From: Turicibacter sp. TJ11
GTDB lineage: Bacteria; Bacillota_I; Bacilli_A; MOL361; Turicibacteraceae
Length of the DNA stretch: 64,000 bases
Assembly: GCF_021497505.1 (NCBI RefSeq)
Contig: NZ_CP069349.1
Coordinates: 1,305,131 to 1,369,130, forward strand
Direction: 5' to 3'
The notes under the pieces were generated by a model. That model saw nothing but the letters and a program-made list of their open reading frames with translations. It did no database searches and was not told where the DNA came from. Shown in pieces: positions 19,993-29,618 of the stretch; position 1 is the first letter of the stretch, and each line of letters begins with the position of its first letter. The translations under genes and the position numbers were made by a program.

Positions 19993-20223
19993 CATCATCA
20001 CCTCTTTATCGGTTCATTATAACACAAAAAAACAGTTGTAAAAAGAGCACAAAGCAAACATTAGTTCTATTTTGGAAAACCTATCTAAGTAAATTTTAAT
20101 TTTTCATCTTTAAAATAACCTAATACTACTTAACTAATAAAATGATCAACCTACTTGAATCTTGAATATCATCATTAATCTATAAGCTCTCTTCTAATTT
20201 TTATACAAACTTTATGATGAAAT

Positions 20224-20268
20224 AAAAAAGTACTAGCTCCAACTCATTTAGAACTAGTACTTTTTTTA
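20224..20268 (-). terminator. Terminator after the FNT gene
   Basis: AAAGTACTAG/CTAGTACTTT stem with a U-run on each side; it ends 11 bp from the FNT stop. Confidence 0.85.
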
Positions 20269-20278
20269 TTAACATTAA

Positions 20279-21070
20279 TTAATGTTTATTTTTATAACTA
20301 TGAATGAAGTTATAGTAGTAAGGGCAAACAATAATAAATCCACCGATAATATTACCAATTGTTGCAATGAATAAGTTCCATGCCATTCCTGTATAAGTAA
20401 TATCAGCACCTAAAACTTTTGCCATAGATAAAACGAACATATTAGCGATACAGTGTTCTACACCCATAATAGCGAATACAGCAACAACTAAAATACTTAA
20501 TAAACATTTCCCTGCAACGTCTTTAGCTGCATAAGCAACATATACCCCACCTGCAATTAAAACATTACATAAAATCGCACGGAAGAATACTTCAGAGGTT
20601 GACAATGTATTAATCTTAACCTCAGCAATATGACGAATACTATTTGCTACTTCTGGATCGACTCCATTTGTAAATAAGTTTGCTCCCGCTAATAAAGCAA
20701 CGGCTAATAAAACACCTAAGAAGTTTCCAATCCAAACTAATGCTAAGTTTTTAACAAAAGCTGATAGTGGCACTTCTTTTTTAAAGTAAGCTTTCCCAAT
20801 TAATGTGTTTCCAGTAAATAAGTCTGCTCCTGTTAATAAGATTAAAATTAAGGCAACAGGGAATAAGAATGATCCGATTAATTTACCAACGAAATGATTT
20901 TCCATTTGTCCATAAACTAATAAATAACCTGTATAACCTAATCCAATAAATAATCCCGCTAACATACCTGAAATAATAACGACACTATTTTTACGTGATA
21001 CTTTATACTTACCAACTTCAACTACTTCATTTGCAATTTCTTTAGCTGATAACATACGCGGCTGTTGCAT
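20279..21070 (-). CDS. Formate/nitrite transporter (FNT) family channel
   Basis: A 263-aa polytopic membrane protein with six predicted helices. The FNT fold signatures are visible as GFLIGLGY-like GLFIGLGYTGY (helix 1), LFTGNTLIG (the broken helix 2 motif) and AILCNVLIAGGVY (helix 4 with the conserved Asn). These pentameric channels move formate, nitrite, hydrosulfide or lactate with protons; the substrate cannot be told from this sequence. The start at MQQPRMLSAKE has GGAGG 8 nt upstream; the ATG five codons earlier overlaps it. It is monocistronic, with its own promoter and terminator. Confidence 0.9.
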   Translation of the reverse strand: MQQPRMLSAKEIANEVVEVGKYKVSRKNSVVIISGMLAGLFIGLGYTGYLLVYGQMENHFVGKLIGSFLFPVALILILLTGADLFTGNTLIGKAYFKKEVPLSAFVKNLALVWIGNFLGVLLAVALLAGANLFTNGVDPEVANSIRHIAEVKINTLSTSEVFFRAILCNVLIAGGVYVAYAAKDVAGKCLLSILVVAVFAIMGVEHCIANMFVLSMAKVLGADITYTGMAWNLFIATIGNIIGGFIIVCPYYYNFIHSYKNKH

Positions 21071-21136
21071 ATACTTTTCCTCCATTTTTATATCTTAGTC
21101 TTTTCCAACTCTCACTTGAGATAAAATTCCTTTAAT

Positions 21137-21165
21137 AAAATATCATTTTTTCATATTTTTTTCAA
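21137..21165 (-). promoter_or_regulatory. Promoter of the FNT gene
   Basis: TTGAAA, a 17-bp spacer ending in TGA, then TATTTT on the minus strand. It lies 67 bp before the start codon. Confidence 0.55.
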
Positions 21166-21740
21166 ATAATTTTTCTACATTTAGCTACAAGAAAACGATT
21201 TTATTTTAAAGAGAGAGGGAAATTAATAAAACTTGTGTTTTTTTAAATTTATTAGTCGAATTTCAAGTCTAAATAAGCTCTATATTAGATTACAACAATT
21301 ATGTAAAACTATTTATGATGAACTATGAATTTAATTGTATTTTTATGTTAATTTTCTAATATAAGACAGGTGCTTATGTTTCAAATTTATAAATTATCTT
21401 ATTCTGTTTAAGAGGTATAACACTAATTCTGAATCAAGAAAACAATGAATTTTATTTTTTACGTTTCGTTTTTTAATTAACTAATTGATCTCATAAACAA
21501 CAACTGTTCAAAAAAACTGATTATATATGATTCATTAATTACCAATCATGTAGTTATCAAACAGATTTAAAGTTAGGTTGTAAAACATTTTTACTAACTT
21601 TTCTTTTTCTCCTTAAATCATTAAATTTAAATGTTAAAAAATAGAATTTTTGGTATTTATTAAAGGTTTTCGTCCTCTTTTTTTTACGATATGATTTTAT
21701 TAATCGACAACTATGACCTACAAGAAAGGATGTTTTTATC
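21166..21740. other. AT-rich intergenic region
   Basis: About 575 bp between two divergent genes with no credible coding frame. A 61-codon minus-strand frame at 21557-21742 lacks a ribosome binding site and is Lys-rich low-complexity. I see no RNA motif; it presumably holds the promoter of the gene at 21741. Confidence 0.5.
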
Positions 21741-22535
21741 ATGCTAATGTCACATGATAATTGGGCATTAAACGCCTTTGAATTTGACGTGAGATATTAT
21801 TATCCCACTACAACCGATACCCCTTATGCCGGAATGTTAGTTTATCGACAAAGTGAATATGAATTTCTATTTGCAGTTTTAATGGAAAGTCCCAAACCGA
21901 CGCCTCCTCAAACAACCCTGTTTTGTGAAAAAGAGCCCGGATTTATTTGGGAATGTCCTGAACATTTAAAAAACTCGTTTGATGCTTACGAAATTTCATT
22001 AGAGCAAGTCGTTCGGGATTGGAAAATTTTTAAAACCCTCACTGGGACTATGCCCTCTAATTTTAAACCTTTAGATTATGCTCTTTTGCAACAAGACTTT
22101 CCTTTACAAGTTTTAATAATGAAGCCCGTTGAAGACAAACTCTATCCTGAACAAACACGTTTAAAGTCTATTGATCTTTTAACTAGCATCTTTTTCAAAG
22201 ATACTTATGGTGGCATTTGGTGTTTGACGAGAACCAATATTTCTACAATCTTTTTAATACAAATGAAATATTCTCCAACCACTCATACCATTAGCCCTCA
22301 TTCAGATATTTTTATGTTTACAGAATTAGCGCTCAACCTTTTCCCGTCATTTTCTAACGTGGAAGATTGGGGAAATCTAACATTAAGTCAGCTTCTTCAA
22401 GTAACTAATCTTCTGATTCATACCTCATCTCATGAAGAATCGGTAATTTCTCAAATAATTTATACCACGCTATCCTCAGATAAAGTTCAAAAATGGCTTA
22501 ACCCTAATAATCGTTACTATTTTAATATCGTTTAG
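21741..22535 (+). CDS. Unknown protein, 264 aa
   Basis: I do not recognise the family. The start is supported by AAGGATG about 8 nt upstream. The product is soluble, rich in aromatic residues and Pro (for example RYYYPTTTDTPYAG near residue 17), with no signal peptide or membrane helix and no obvious catalytic motif. It looks like a mixed alpha/beta protein. It is monocistronic and isolated: a 670-bp gap lies before it and a terminator after it. Single-gene transfer is possible but not shown. Confidence 0.7.
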   Translation: MLMSHDNWALNAFEFDVRYYYPTTTDTPYAGMLVYRQSEYEFLFAVLMESPKPTPPQTTLFCEKEPGFIWECPEHLKNSFDAYEISLEQVVRDWKIFKTLTGTMPSNFKPLDYALLQQDFPLQVLIMKPVEDKLYPEQTRLKSIDLLTSIFFKDTYGGIWCLTRTNISTIFLIQMKYSPTTHTISPHSDIFMFTELALNLFPSFSNVEDWGNLTLSQLLQVTNLLIHTSSHEESVISQIIYTTLSSDKVQKWLNPNNRYYFNIV

Positions 22536-23018
22536 TTCAAGTTTATATTATTAATTTTTTTAACCCGTTTATTATGCTACTTATCAACGAACGACATACA
22601 TTACTAAACATACCTCCCAATGAAATCTTAGCAAAAATAATTGTGTCTAGATCTCATTCTTTCACTCACTGAAAAAGCTCTATAATGGTCTAGGATTTCA
22701 AATAAAAAATGACTCTTTTAATAAGAGTCATTTTTTATTTGAATGTCATCTACAGATTAGTTTTTCTTCAACAAAACTTTTTAATCTCGCTATTCCTTAA
22801 TTTTCAAAAATATAAGAAACTGGCTAAAAGATAAAATATTTTGATAAAAACAATAGGTACTTGTTTTTATAGCCTATCGTCAATAATCACCTTATGGATT
22901 TTTTTAAAGTAAACCATTAAAACCTTTCAAACACGAATGAAAAGATTTTAATCGAACTTAATTCTAATAATCAGTAGCTTTATTAAAAAAGAAGATTTAA
23001 TTTTAATTCATCTCTTTG
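22536..23018. other. Intergenic region between convergent genes
   Basis: About 480 bp, AT-rich. It holds the terminator at 22705-22738; I see no gene or other structure in the rest. Confidence 0.5.
22705..22738. terminator. Bidirectional terminator
   Basis: AAAAAATGACTCTT/AAGAGTCATTTTTT stem about 170 bp after the stop of the unknown gene at 21741. Confidence 0.85.
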
Positions 23019-23885
23019 TTATTTGTTTCTATACTTAACCCCTTGAGGTGCTTTAGGTTTTTTACTTAAAATTTGATACAAGATCCGATAAGCATCTTCA
23101 CTTCCTAATTCCATATAATATTTTAAAACTGATGGCCTAAAATCAAATGATCCGTAAACACCATTTCCAAGTTCTTTGCTTGGAAAAATTTCTATAATTC
23201 GTTTTCCATTAATCATCGGTTGATTTAACCTTGAACGTGGATCCAAATAAATAACGATAATCGTTTCACAATCCGTTTCAAGCAACGGACGCAATGGTGC
23301 TCGCTCATACTTCATTGGATCGACATAATAAGCCCCATTAATCTCAACAGGCTGATACAACATCGGTACAGCAGTTGTTGCAAGAAGTGCTTTTTTCATT
23401 CCTTTTTCATCTAAATCATTTAAATGAAAGTAACGTCTCTCCCTTGATTTTGAAATTCCACATGAAACATATAAATCAATCTCACTATTTTGAATTAAAG
23501 TAGGATTTAAGTAATAACGAAAAGCTTTCTCGAATCCTTGACGTTTAAGTGGTAATCCCACATTATTTGCAACACCAGCTAAATTCATCATTCCGAAAAC
23601 GGGAGATAATTGCCGCGTGTTTACTGAATCAATGATTTGACTCATTCGTTTCATATTTTCTTTACTGACTGAAAACACAGAGGACCACGGACAAGACAGC
23701 CAAAACGATTCAATTTCATCAGGAGTATATTGTAAAAATAAAGCCCCATTAATACCTCCAATAGATGATCCTGCAACGCATTGAACCTTATCTAATAATC
23801 CAAACTCCTCAAGTACTCTAATGACACCGACTTGATAAGCTCCTTTAGCACCACCGCCAGAAAAGACTAGACCAATATTTTTCAT
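23019..23885 (-). CDS. Patatin-like phospholipase (YchK/RssA type)
   Basis: Predicted serine lipid acyl hydrolase using a Ser-Asp dyad. The oxyanion loop is GLVFSGGGAKGAYQ (residues 4-17), the nucleophile elbow is GSSIGG (GxSxG, about 40-45) and the dyad Asp is probably in INGAYYVDPM (about 185), where the common DGG/DGA is altered. Length (288 aa) fits bacterial YchK-like proteins. GGGGGG lies upstream of the ATG. It is monocistronic. The substrate is unknown. Confidence 0.88.
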   Translation of the reverse strand: MKNIGLVFSGGGAKGAYQVGVIRVLEEFGLLDKVQCVAGSSIGGINGALFLQYTPDEIESFWLSCPWSSVFSVSKENMKRMSQIIDSVNTRQLSPVFGMMNLAGVANNVGLPLKRQGFEKAFRYYLNPTLIQNSEIDLYVSCGISKSRERRYFHLNDLDEKGMKKALLATTAVPMLYQPVEINGAYYVDPMKYERAPLRPLLETDCETIIVIYLDPRSRLNQPMINGKRIIEIFPSKELGNGVYGSFDFRPSVLKYYMELGSEDAYRILYQILSKKPKAPQGVKYRNK

Positions 23886-23963
23886 TTTTATCCCCCCTTT
23901 CTATCTAACATAATCTATGTGTTTGTCCTAACTCTGTGCTATTTTTTTATGATGCAAAATAAA

Positions 23964-24000
23964 AAAAGTTAGTACCAACTTTTAATTAGCACTAACTTTT
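23964..24000 (-). terminator. Terminator after the 359-aa gene
   Basis: AAAAGTTAGT/ACTAACTTTT stem with a run of seven T on the minus strand. Confidence 0.8.
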
Positions 24001-24005
24001 TCATT

Positions 24006-25085
24006 TCATTTTTGATTAAGTAAAAAAGCATCCGCCTGCTCGTTTGCTAAAACGTTGGCATCTAATGTACAAAAACGTGTCGGATGATCTCCTCTATGAG
24101 TGGCTGTCTGATAACCAACTCTTTCATCTTGTAAATGTCTTGCAATCACTTGGCCTAATTCTCCAGTTGCTAACTTCATCACAAAAACACAGTGACTTTG
24201 CCAAGCATATTTTTTCTGATTACTTAATTTAACATAACATTCAATTTCACTATAACAGCCCGTGCATCCACGACACGGTATCCCTTTATTCCCATTTAAT
24301 TTTCGAGCGATACAAGGCGTCGGTGTTAACGCGACTAATTTATTGTTTCGCCACTGATGTTTACAAAAAAGAGCAAAATCATTTAAGGCTCGCATAGAAA
24401 CTTCTCGTTCATACTTTTCTTTTGAAACAGGGCTTGCATACTCTAAAATAACAGCGATGCGATCAGTTAGTAGCCAATGATTCATCCAATGATACAGCTC
24501 ATAAAAACTTAATTTTCCACGAACAGATTGCTCATTCATCCATTTAAAGCTTTGAATGACGTCAAATTTTTTTATCCCATATTTTTTTAAACAAACTTCC
24601 TTCAACTCTGCTGTGAGTTTCATAAACCCTGGTTCGATGACTGTCTCGATTGGGATTAAGTTAATCTCATTTTCAACTAAGTTAAACTCAATGCATTGTC
24701 TAAATAAATTCATTTGACTTCTTAAAGCATCTTTATTTCCTTCTACCGTAAAAATATTAATTTTTTTCCCTCTTAAGTAGGATTCGCACGCATGAATAAA
24801 TCCAAAGACATCTCCTCCTGAACCAGTAGCTAAGGCAAGTACATTAATTTCTTCTAAATGATGATAGACCGAAAAAATATCACGTTGACTAAATAAATCT
24901 TCGTAAACTTCATACGCTTCTCGATAACTTTTTGGAAATTGTTCGATTAAGGACGCGATAATGGCTTCTTGACTATTTTTTAAGTTATCAGATGAATTTC
25001 CATTCTTTTTCGCGTCATAATCCTTTGGTAATTGATGAAACCATTCATAAATAACCCCGTATAACGTTGGATTTAACTGTCTCAT
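24006..25085 (-). CDS. Methyltransferase-fold protein with C-terminal Cys cluster
   Basis: No family is recognised with confidence. Residues about 85-150 (VLALATGSGGDVFGFIHAC, then INIFTVEGN) look like the glycine-rich motif I and acidic motif II of class I SAM-dependent methyltransferases. The C-terminal third contains a cysteine cluster, GIPCRGCTGCYSEIEC (about 270-285), preceded by a further Cys, that could bind zinc or an Fe-S cluster. The length is 359 aa. GGGAG and GAGGTGA lie just before the ATG. It is followed by a terminator. A metal-binding RNA or protein methyltransferase is one reading; no substrate can be proposed. Confidence 0.6.
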   Translation of the reverse strand: MRQLNPTLYGVIYEWFHQLPKDYDAKKNGNSSDNLKNSQEAIIASLIEQFPKSYREAYEVYEDLFSQRDIFSVYHHLEEINVLALATGSGGDVFGFIHACESYLRGKKINIFTVEGNKDALRSQMNLFRQCIEFNLVENEINLIPIETVIEPGFMKLTAELKEVCLKKYGIKKFDVIQSFKWMNEQSVRGKLSFYELYHWMNHWLLTDRIAVILEYASPVSKEKYEREVSMRALNDFALFCKHQWRNNKLVALTPTPCIARKLNGNKGIPCRGCTGCYSEIECYVKLSNQKKYAWQSHCVFVMKLATGELGQVIARHLQDERVGYQTATHRGDHPTRFCTLDANVLANEQADAFLLNQK

Positions 25086-25158
25086 TCACCTCATCTCCCA
25101 TCAATTAATTTCGTAATGCTACATTATATGAGAAGATGACGAAAAGTATGTAATTCTA

Positions 25159-25452
25159 TTATAAATCTACAACTTGAAGACGCTCAACTTCAAAATACAT
25201 TGACACTTGAACAAATCCTGACTGATTTGACGGATTGATTTCATTATACGGAAAATAAGCACTCATTTCATTATATAAAGGCGTTCGCTCCATGGCAAAC
25301 TCAATCTCTTCAGAATAATTAATTTTAGCTAACTTACAAAAATAATTAAATTTATCCATTGCTTCTATTGGATCCTGATAGTAGCGGTCAAAATACACTT
25401 GCTCATCGGGTTGAACAACGACTATTCTAATACGCTTAAAACTTCTCTCCAT
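25159..25452 (-). CDS. Small unknown protein, 97 aa
   Basis: A strong GAGGAGGGG ribosome binding site precedes the ATG. The protein is soluble, with a beta-strand-like start (IRIVVVQPDE), an amphipathic helix, and a C-terminal strand. It has no recognised motif. It lies 73 bp before the methyltransferase-fold gene on the same strand and may share its transcript. Confidence 0.65.
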   Translation of the reverse strand: MERSFKRIRIVVVQPDEQVYFDRYYQDPIEAMDKFNYFCKLAKINYSEEIEFAMERTPLYNEMSAYFPYNEINPSNQSGFVQVSMYFEVERLQVVDL

Positions 25453-25559
25453 AGTTCCCCTCCTCGTTCATTAAATTACTTCTCAATACATCTTACTAAG
25501 CAAATAATGAATTATGTTCACAAACTTGATTTCCCCCTTAAAACTCAATAACTTTATAT

Positions 25560-25598
25560 AAAAAAAAGAAGGAATTTTAACTAAATCCCTTCTTTTTA
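25560..25598 (-). terminator. Terminator of the scr operon
   Basis: AAAGAAGG...CCTTCTTT imperfect stem followed by seven T on the minus strand, 17 bp after scrK. Confidence 0.8.
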
Positions 25599-25614
25599 CA
25601 TTTAATTCATCTAA

Positions 25615-26562
25615 TTATGCTGTAATTTCATCCCATGATGGAATTGAATCTAAAGCTCCTAATTTAGTTGTTGTTAATGCACCAACTTTGTTAGCATTTT
25701 TCGTGAAGTCAACTAACATCTTTTCATCCTTTAAAATAACTTTTGGTTGTTCTAAATTAGCAATTTGTGATAATAAGGCACCAATAAATGCATCTCCTGC
25801 TCCAGTTGAATCAACCATTTTAACTGCAATACTTTCAACCTTGTGTGTGTTTTCAATCGAAACCAGTGATCCCTCTTTACCTAATGTTAACGTCACGATT
25901 TTAGCACCTAAGTCATGTAAGGCAGCAATCATCTGTTGATGATCAGACTCTCCTGTAATAATTTGTCCTTCCTCTTCTGAGACTTTAATTAAATCGACAT
26001 GTTTAATAACTTCTTTGCAGTGTTTTACAAATAACTCTTGTTTGTCATGATATAAGGCATCACGATAATTTGGATCAAAAGAAATAAATTTATCATGTTG
26101 ATTTGCAAACTCAATAAACGCTTGATAAACTTCATATAATTGTGCACCTAATAAGGCAGTCGCACTACCTAAATGAATAATTTTACAATCTTTAAAAGCA
26201 TTGAAATCAATTTGTTGTGGTGAAATATTTCCATCCGCACCACGCATGAATTCAAAATCACGTTCTCCGTTTTCATCAATTGAAACATAAGCAATCGTTG
26301 TCCCTAAGTGTTCATCTTCAATCACTTGAGATGTTCCTACCTCGTAACGATTCAATGTTTCAATTAAAAACTTTCCAAATGAATCTTTTCCAACGGCTCC
26401 TACAAATTCTGCAGATGCCCCTAACTTCACTAATGCTGTTGCTACATTTGCAGGGGCTCCTCCCGCTTTCTTTTGAAATTTCTCAACATCAACTAATTTT
26501 TTTCCATTTTCAAGTGAAATAAAATCAATTAATACTTCACCAGGACAGATTACTTTTGCCAT
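25615..26562 (-). CDS. scrK: Fructokinase (PfkB family)
   Basis: Phosphorylates the fructose released from sucrose-6-phosphate. The ribokinase-fold signatures are GGAPANVATAL (about 33) and the C-terminal DSTGAGDAFIGAL (about 250), with the catalytic Asp. It is 315 aa from the ATG that has AGAGGTGGAG just upstream; a farther upstream start overlaps scrB and has no ribosome binding site. Last gene of scrA-scrB-scrK. A different hexose kinase specificity is possible, but the operon favours fructose. Confidence 0.92.
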   Translation of the reverse strand: MAKVICPGEVLIDFISLENGKKLVDVEKFQKKAGGAPANVATALVKLGASAEFVGAVGKDSFGKFLIETLNRYEVGTSQVIEDEHLGTTIAYVSIDENGERDFEFMRGADGNISPQQIDFNAFKDCKIIHLGSATALLGAQLYEVYQAFIEFANQHDKFISFDPNYRDALYHDKQELFVKHCKEVIKHVDLIKVSEEEGQIITGESDHQQMIAALHDLGAKIVTLTLGKEGSLVSIENTHKVESIAVKMVDSTGAGDAFIGALLSQIANLEQPKVILKDEKMLVDFTKNANKVGALTTTKLGALDSIPSWDEITA

Positions 26563-26576
26563 GACTCCACCTCTTT

Positions 26577-28049
26577 TTACTTGTTTAATTCCCAAATTGT
26601 TGTTTCTAAGTTTGCTATTCCATCAACAAAGAATTCAATACCTGTACTCTCTTCTTTAGTAAAGATTCGTGTTGAAAAAACTTCTTCTCCTTCATTGACA
26701 AAAATCTCAATCGATGATGTATCAACAAAAATTTGTAGTGTTAACTTATTTGAATCAAAGTCACATTTACGTTGTACCCCATATTCATCTCCACATGTAC
26801 GACCTGATTTTGAGCGATCTAAAACAAGCTTTTTATTACGTAAGTCGTAGTAGAATAACGTTTCTTCATCTTGACTTGTACGCAGCTTTACCCCAACTAA
26901 TTGTGCGTCTAATGACGTAAAATTAGCCATTAATTCATAAACCGTTCCCTCAAAACCAATAAACGATTTACTTTCATTTTGAAGTTGGGTATTAACCTCT
27001 ACACGATTACCACGTAATTGCTGTAGTTCCTTTACAGGTTTTTGTAATAACTTATTTCCAACAACCTGTAATTCGCGAGGTAACGTTAAACAGTGAGCCC
27101 ACCCATTTTCATCACTCACACAGTCGATACCAGGAAGTCCAAACCATCCAACTAAAATGTGTCTTCCTTGAGGGTCAACCATTGTTTGTGGCGCATAAAA
27201 TTCAAATCCACGATCTAACTCTGTAAATTCACCATGGTTAAATACGGCCTCTTTCCAATCAATTTCTTCTCCGATTAAATATCCTGATTGAAAAATATTT
27301 TGATATTTATCTCCATCTGGTTCCATCCCTTGAGGTGATATAATCATAACACCTTTCCCATTTTGTGTAAAGTAGTCAGGACATTCCCACATAAATCCAT
27401 TTCCTTTAAACGTTGTCTTTACTTCTCCTTTATAATTCCAGTTTAATAAGTCTTTTGATTCATAATAGACAACCGTACCTTGATTATTATCCATCTCCGC
27501 TCCAACTAAGCAATAGAATGTATCATCTACTTTAAAAACTTTTGGATCTCTAAAGTGTTCTGTTACATTGTCTGGAGCAGCTTTAATAACAGGTTCTGGA
27601 TATTTATAAATTTCTCCTTTTTTATCCATTACCGCTAGACATTGAGTAGGATAACGTACCCAATCTTCATCGCGTGAATTTCCTGTATACATTAAATATA
27701 GTTTTTCATCATGTTCAATCGCTGTTCCTGAAAAAACACCATGACTATCAAAAGATTGATCAGGTTCTAAAGCAATCCCACAATCTTTCCAATGAATCAA
27801 ATCAGTTGATGTGGTATGATACCAATACTTCACACCATGAACAGGTCCTAATGGGAACCATTGATAAAATAGATGATACTCTCCATTAAAATAACTAAAC
27901 CCATTTGGATCATTTAATAACCCTGTCACTGGTTGATTATGATAAGTTTGTCGATACGGACATTCGCTCACTTGTCTCTTTAATGCCTCATATTCTTCTT
28001 TCGATACATCTTCAATTCGACGATAACGCTGTTCTCTTGTCCACTCCAT
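26577..28049 (-). CDS. scrB: Sucrose-6-phosphate hydrolase (GH32)
   Basis: Cleaves phosphorylated sucrose to glucose-6-phosphate and fructose. The GH32 catalytic residues are in NDPNGFSYF (nucleophile Asp, about 47), FRDPKVF (transition-state Asp, about 168) and WECPDYF (acid/base Glu, about 222). A C-terminal beta-sandwich follows. The 490-aa length is typical. It lies between scrA and scrK with a 14-nt gap to scrK. Confidence 0.95.
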   Translation of the reverse strand: MEWTREQRYRRIEDVSKEEYEALKRQVSECPYRQTYHNQPVTGLLNDPNGFSYFNGEYHLFYQWFPLGPVHGVKYWYHTTSTDLIHWKDCGIALEPDQSFDSHGVFSGTAIEHDEKLYLMYTGNSRDEDWVRYPTQCLAVMDKKGEIYKYPEPVIKAAPDNVTEHFRDPKVFKVDDTFYCLVGAEMDNNQGTVVYYESKDLLNWNYKGEVKTTFKGNGFMWECPDYFTQNGKGVMIISPQGMEPDGDKYQNIFQSGYLIGEEIDWKEAVFNHGEFTELDRGFEFYAPQTMVDPQGRHILVGWFGLPGIDCVSDENGWAHCLTLPRELQVVGNKLLQKPVKELQQLRGNRVEVNTQLQNESKSFIGFEGTVYELMANFTSLDAQLVGVKLRTSQDEETLFYYDLRNKKLVLDRSKSGRTCGDEYGVQRKCDFDSNKLTLQIFVDTSSIEIFVNEGEEVFSTRIFTKEESTGIEFFVDGIANLETTIWELNK

Positions 28050-28105
28050 ATTTTTTGCACTCCTTTTTAAAAAGTAATCGTTTTATTTTCTTCTAACTAG
28101 CAGAA

Positions 28106-28137
28106 ACTGCTTTAATCCCCAAGGAGATTAAAGCAGT
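28106..28137 (-). other. Intercistronic hairpin between scrA and scrB
   Basis: Perfect 12-bp stem (ACTGCTTTAATC and its complement) with an 8-nt loop. No U-run follows on the minus strand, so it looks like an mRNA stability or processing element or a leaky terminator. Confidence 0.6.
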
Positions 28138-28142
28138 CTTAA

Positions 28143-29582
28143 TTAGATATTTTGTTTTTTATTAAAAACTTTCCCTAAAATAATTGTTGCAATAAATCCA
28201 ATGACAAATGCAATTAATAGTGTAACCATATATTGAAGCATTGATTCAGGGCGAATAACAATGACTCCTGGTAATCCCGCAGGTCCTGGAGAAACTGATA
28301 AGACTTGCATAAATGTACAATAAGCTGACGCAACAGCTGAACCAACTAGCGCTCCAATAAAAGGATATCTAAACTTTAAGTTAACACCGAATACTGCTGG
28401 TTCTGTAATTCCAAGTAAAGCAGATACTCCCGCTGCAGAAGCTAAGCTCTTCATTTTCGCATTTTTCTTCATTAAATACATCACTGCTAAAGCTGCGGCC
28501 CCTTGTGCGACATTTGAAGCTGCAACAACAGCAAATGTTGGTGATCCTCCCAATGTTCCAATGTTAGCTAAAATTTGTGTCTCAGCCGTTACTAAAGAAT
28601 GATGCATTCCTGTAATTACTAATAATGGATAGGCAACACCATAAATTGCTCCACCAACTGGTCCTAAACTAAAGAATAACCACATAACTGCTTCTGTTAA
28701 TCCATCTCCCACCACTCGCATTGCTGGTCCAATGATAATAAATGTTAAAGCAGCAGTAACTAAAACTGAAACTAATGGCGTAATAATATTATCAAACATC
28801 GCTGGGACGATTTTACGTGAACGTTGTTCAATTTTAGCTAAAACAAATGATGAAACAATAACAGGTAATACTGTTCCCTGATATCCTACTTTTGCGATTT
28901 CATATCCGAAAATGCTCCATGCTGGCACAGTTCCATCTAATAAGGCTTGTCCATAACTATATCCATTTAATAAATCTGGATGAATCATGATGGCCCCAAT
29001 AACCGCTCCAAGTACTGGCGTTCCACCAAAGATCTTAGTTGCAGAAAATCCGATTAAAACGGGTAGGAATGTAAAGGCAGCATTTGAGAATAGATTGATC
29101 ATATCTGCTAAATCAGCCATTTGAGGATATGCCTGAATTAAAGATTTTCCTTCAATAAATAATCCCTCTGCTGTTAAAACATTATTTAATCCCATTAATA
29201 ATCCGGCAGCTACTAAAGCTGGTAAAATAGGAACAAAGACATCGGCTAATGACTTTAGCACACGTTGAAATACATTTAGTTTTGCACCTGCCGCCTCTTT
29301 TAACTCTTCTTTACTAACTTCTTGAATATTTGCCACTTGTACAAATTCTCGATAAACTTGATCAACAATTCCCGTTCCTAATATGATTTGAAATTGTCCA
29401 CCATTATTGAATGTTCCTTTAACTAGATTCATCGACTCAATTTGTTCAATGTCAATTTTTTTGTCATCTTTTACAACGATACGCAAACGTGTGGCACAAC
29501 TTGCGACACTAATGACATTTTCTTCTCCACCTATGAATGCAAGAATTTGCTTTGCTGCTTCTTGGTATTGATGATTCGCCAT
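28143..29582 (-). CDS. scrA: Sucrose-specific PTS transporter, EIIBC
   Basis: Takes up and phosphorylates sucrose. The N-terminal EIIB domain has the phosphocysteine in SCATRLRIVVKD (Cys about 29). The EIIC domain, with about ten membrane helices, follows, including GITEPAVFGVNLK and a GMHHSLV motif. At 479 aa there is no fused EIIA domain, so an EIIA from elsewhere must serve it. The gene heads the operon, behind a promoter with a double operator. A 14-bp repeat duplicates its ribosome binding site. Confidence 0.93.
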   Translation of the reverse strand: MANHQYQEAAKQILAFIGGEENVISVASCATRLRIVVKDDKKIDIEQIESMNLVKGTFNNGGQFQIILGTGIVDQVYREFVQVANIQEVSKEELKEAAGAKLNVFQRVLKSLADVFVPILPALVAAGLLMGLNNVLTAEGLFIEGKSLIQAYPQMADLADMINLFSNAAFTFLPVLIGFSATKIFGGTPVLGAVIGAIMIHPDLLNGYSYGQALLDGTVPAWSIFGYEIAKVGYQGTVLPVIVSSFVLAKIEQRSRKIVPAMFDNIITPLVSVLVTAALTFIIIGPAMRVVGDGLTEAVMWLFFSLGPVGGAIYGVAYPLLVITGMHHSLVTAETQILANIGTLGGSPTFAVVAASNVAQGAAALAVMYLMKKNAKMKSLASAAGVSALLGITEPAVFGVNLKFRYPFIGALVGSAVASAYCTFMQVLSVSPGPAGLPGVIVIRPESMLQYMVTLLIAFVIGFIATIILGKVFNKKQNI

Positions 29583-29583
29583 G

Positions 29584-29611
29584 CTAATTCCTCCTTACTA
29601 ATTCCTCCTTA
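29584..29611 (-). repeat. Duplicated Shine-Dalgarno segment of scrA
   Basis: Two perfect tandem copies of TAAGGAGGAATTAG directly before the scrA ATG. Only the proximal copy has normal spacing. Confidence 0.85.
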
Positions 29612-29618
29612 TATTTTA

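Noticed and set aside
21557-21742. 61-codon Lys-rich minus-strand frame
   Set aside because: No ribosome binding site, low-complexity composition, and it overlaps the start of the gene at 21741.
25688-28096. Several plus-strand frames over scrK and scrB
   Set aside because: They are antisense shadows without translation signals.
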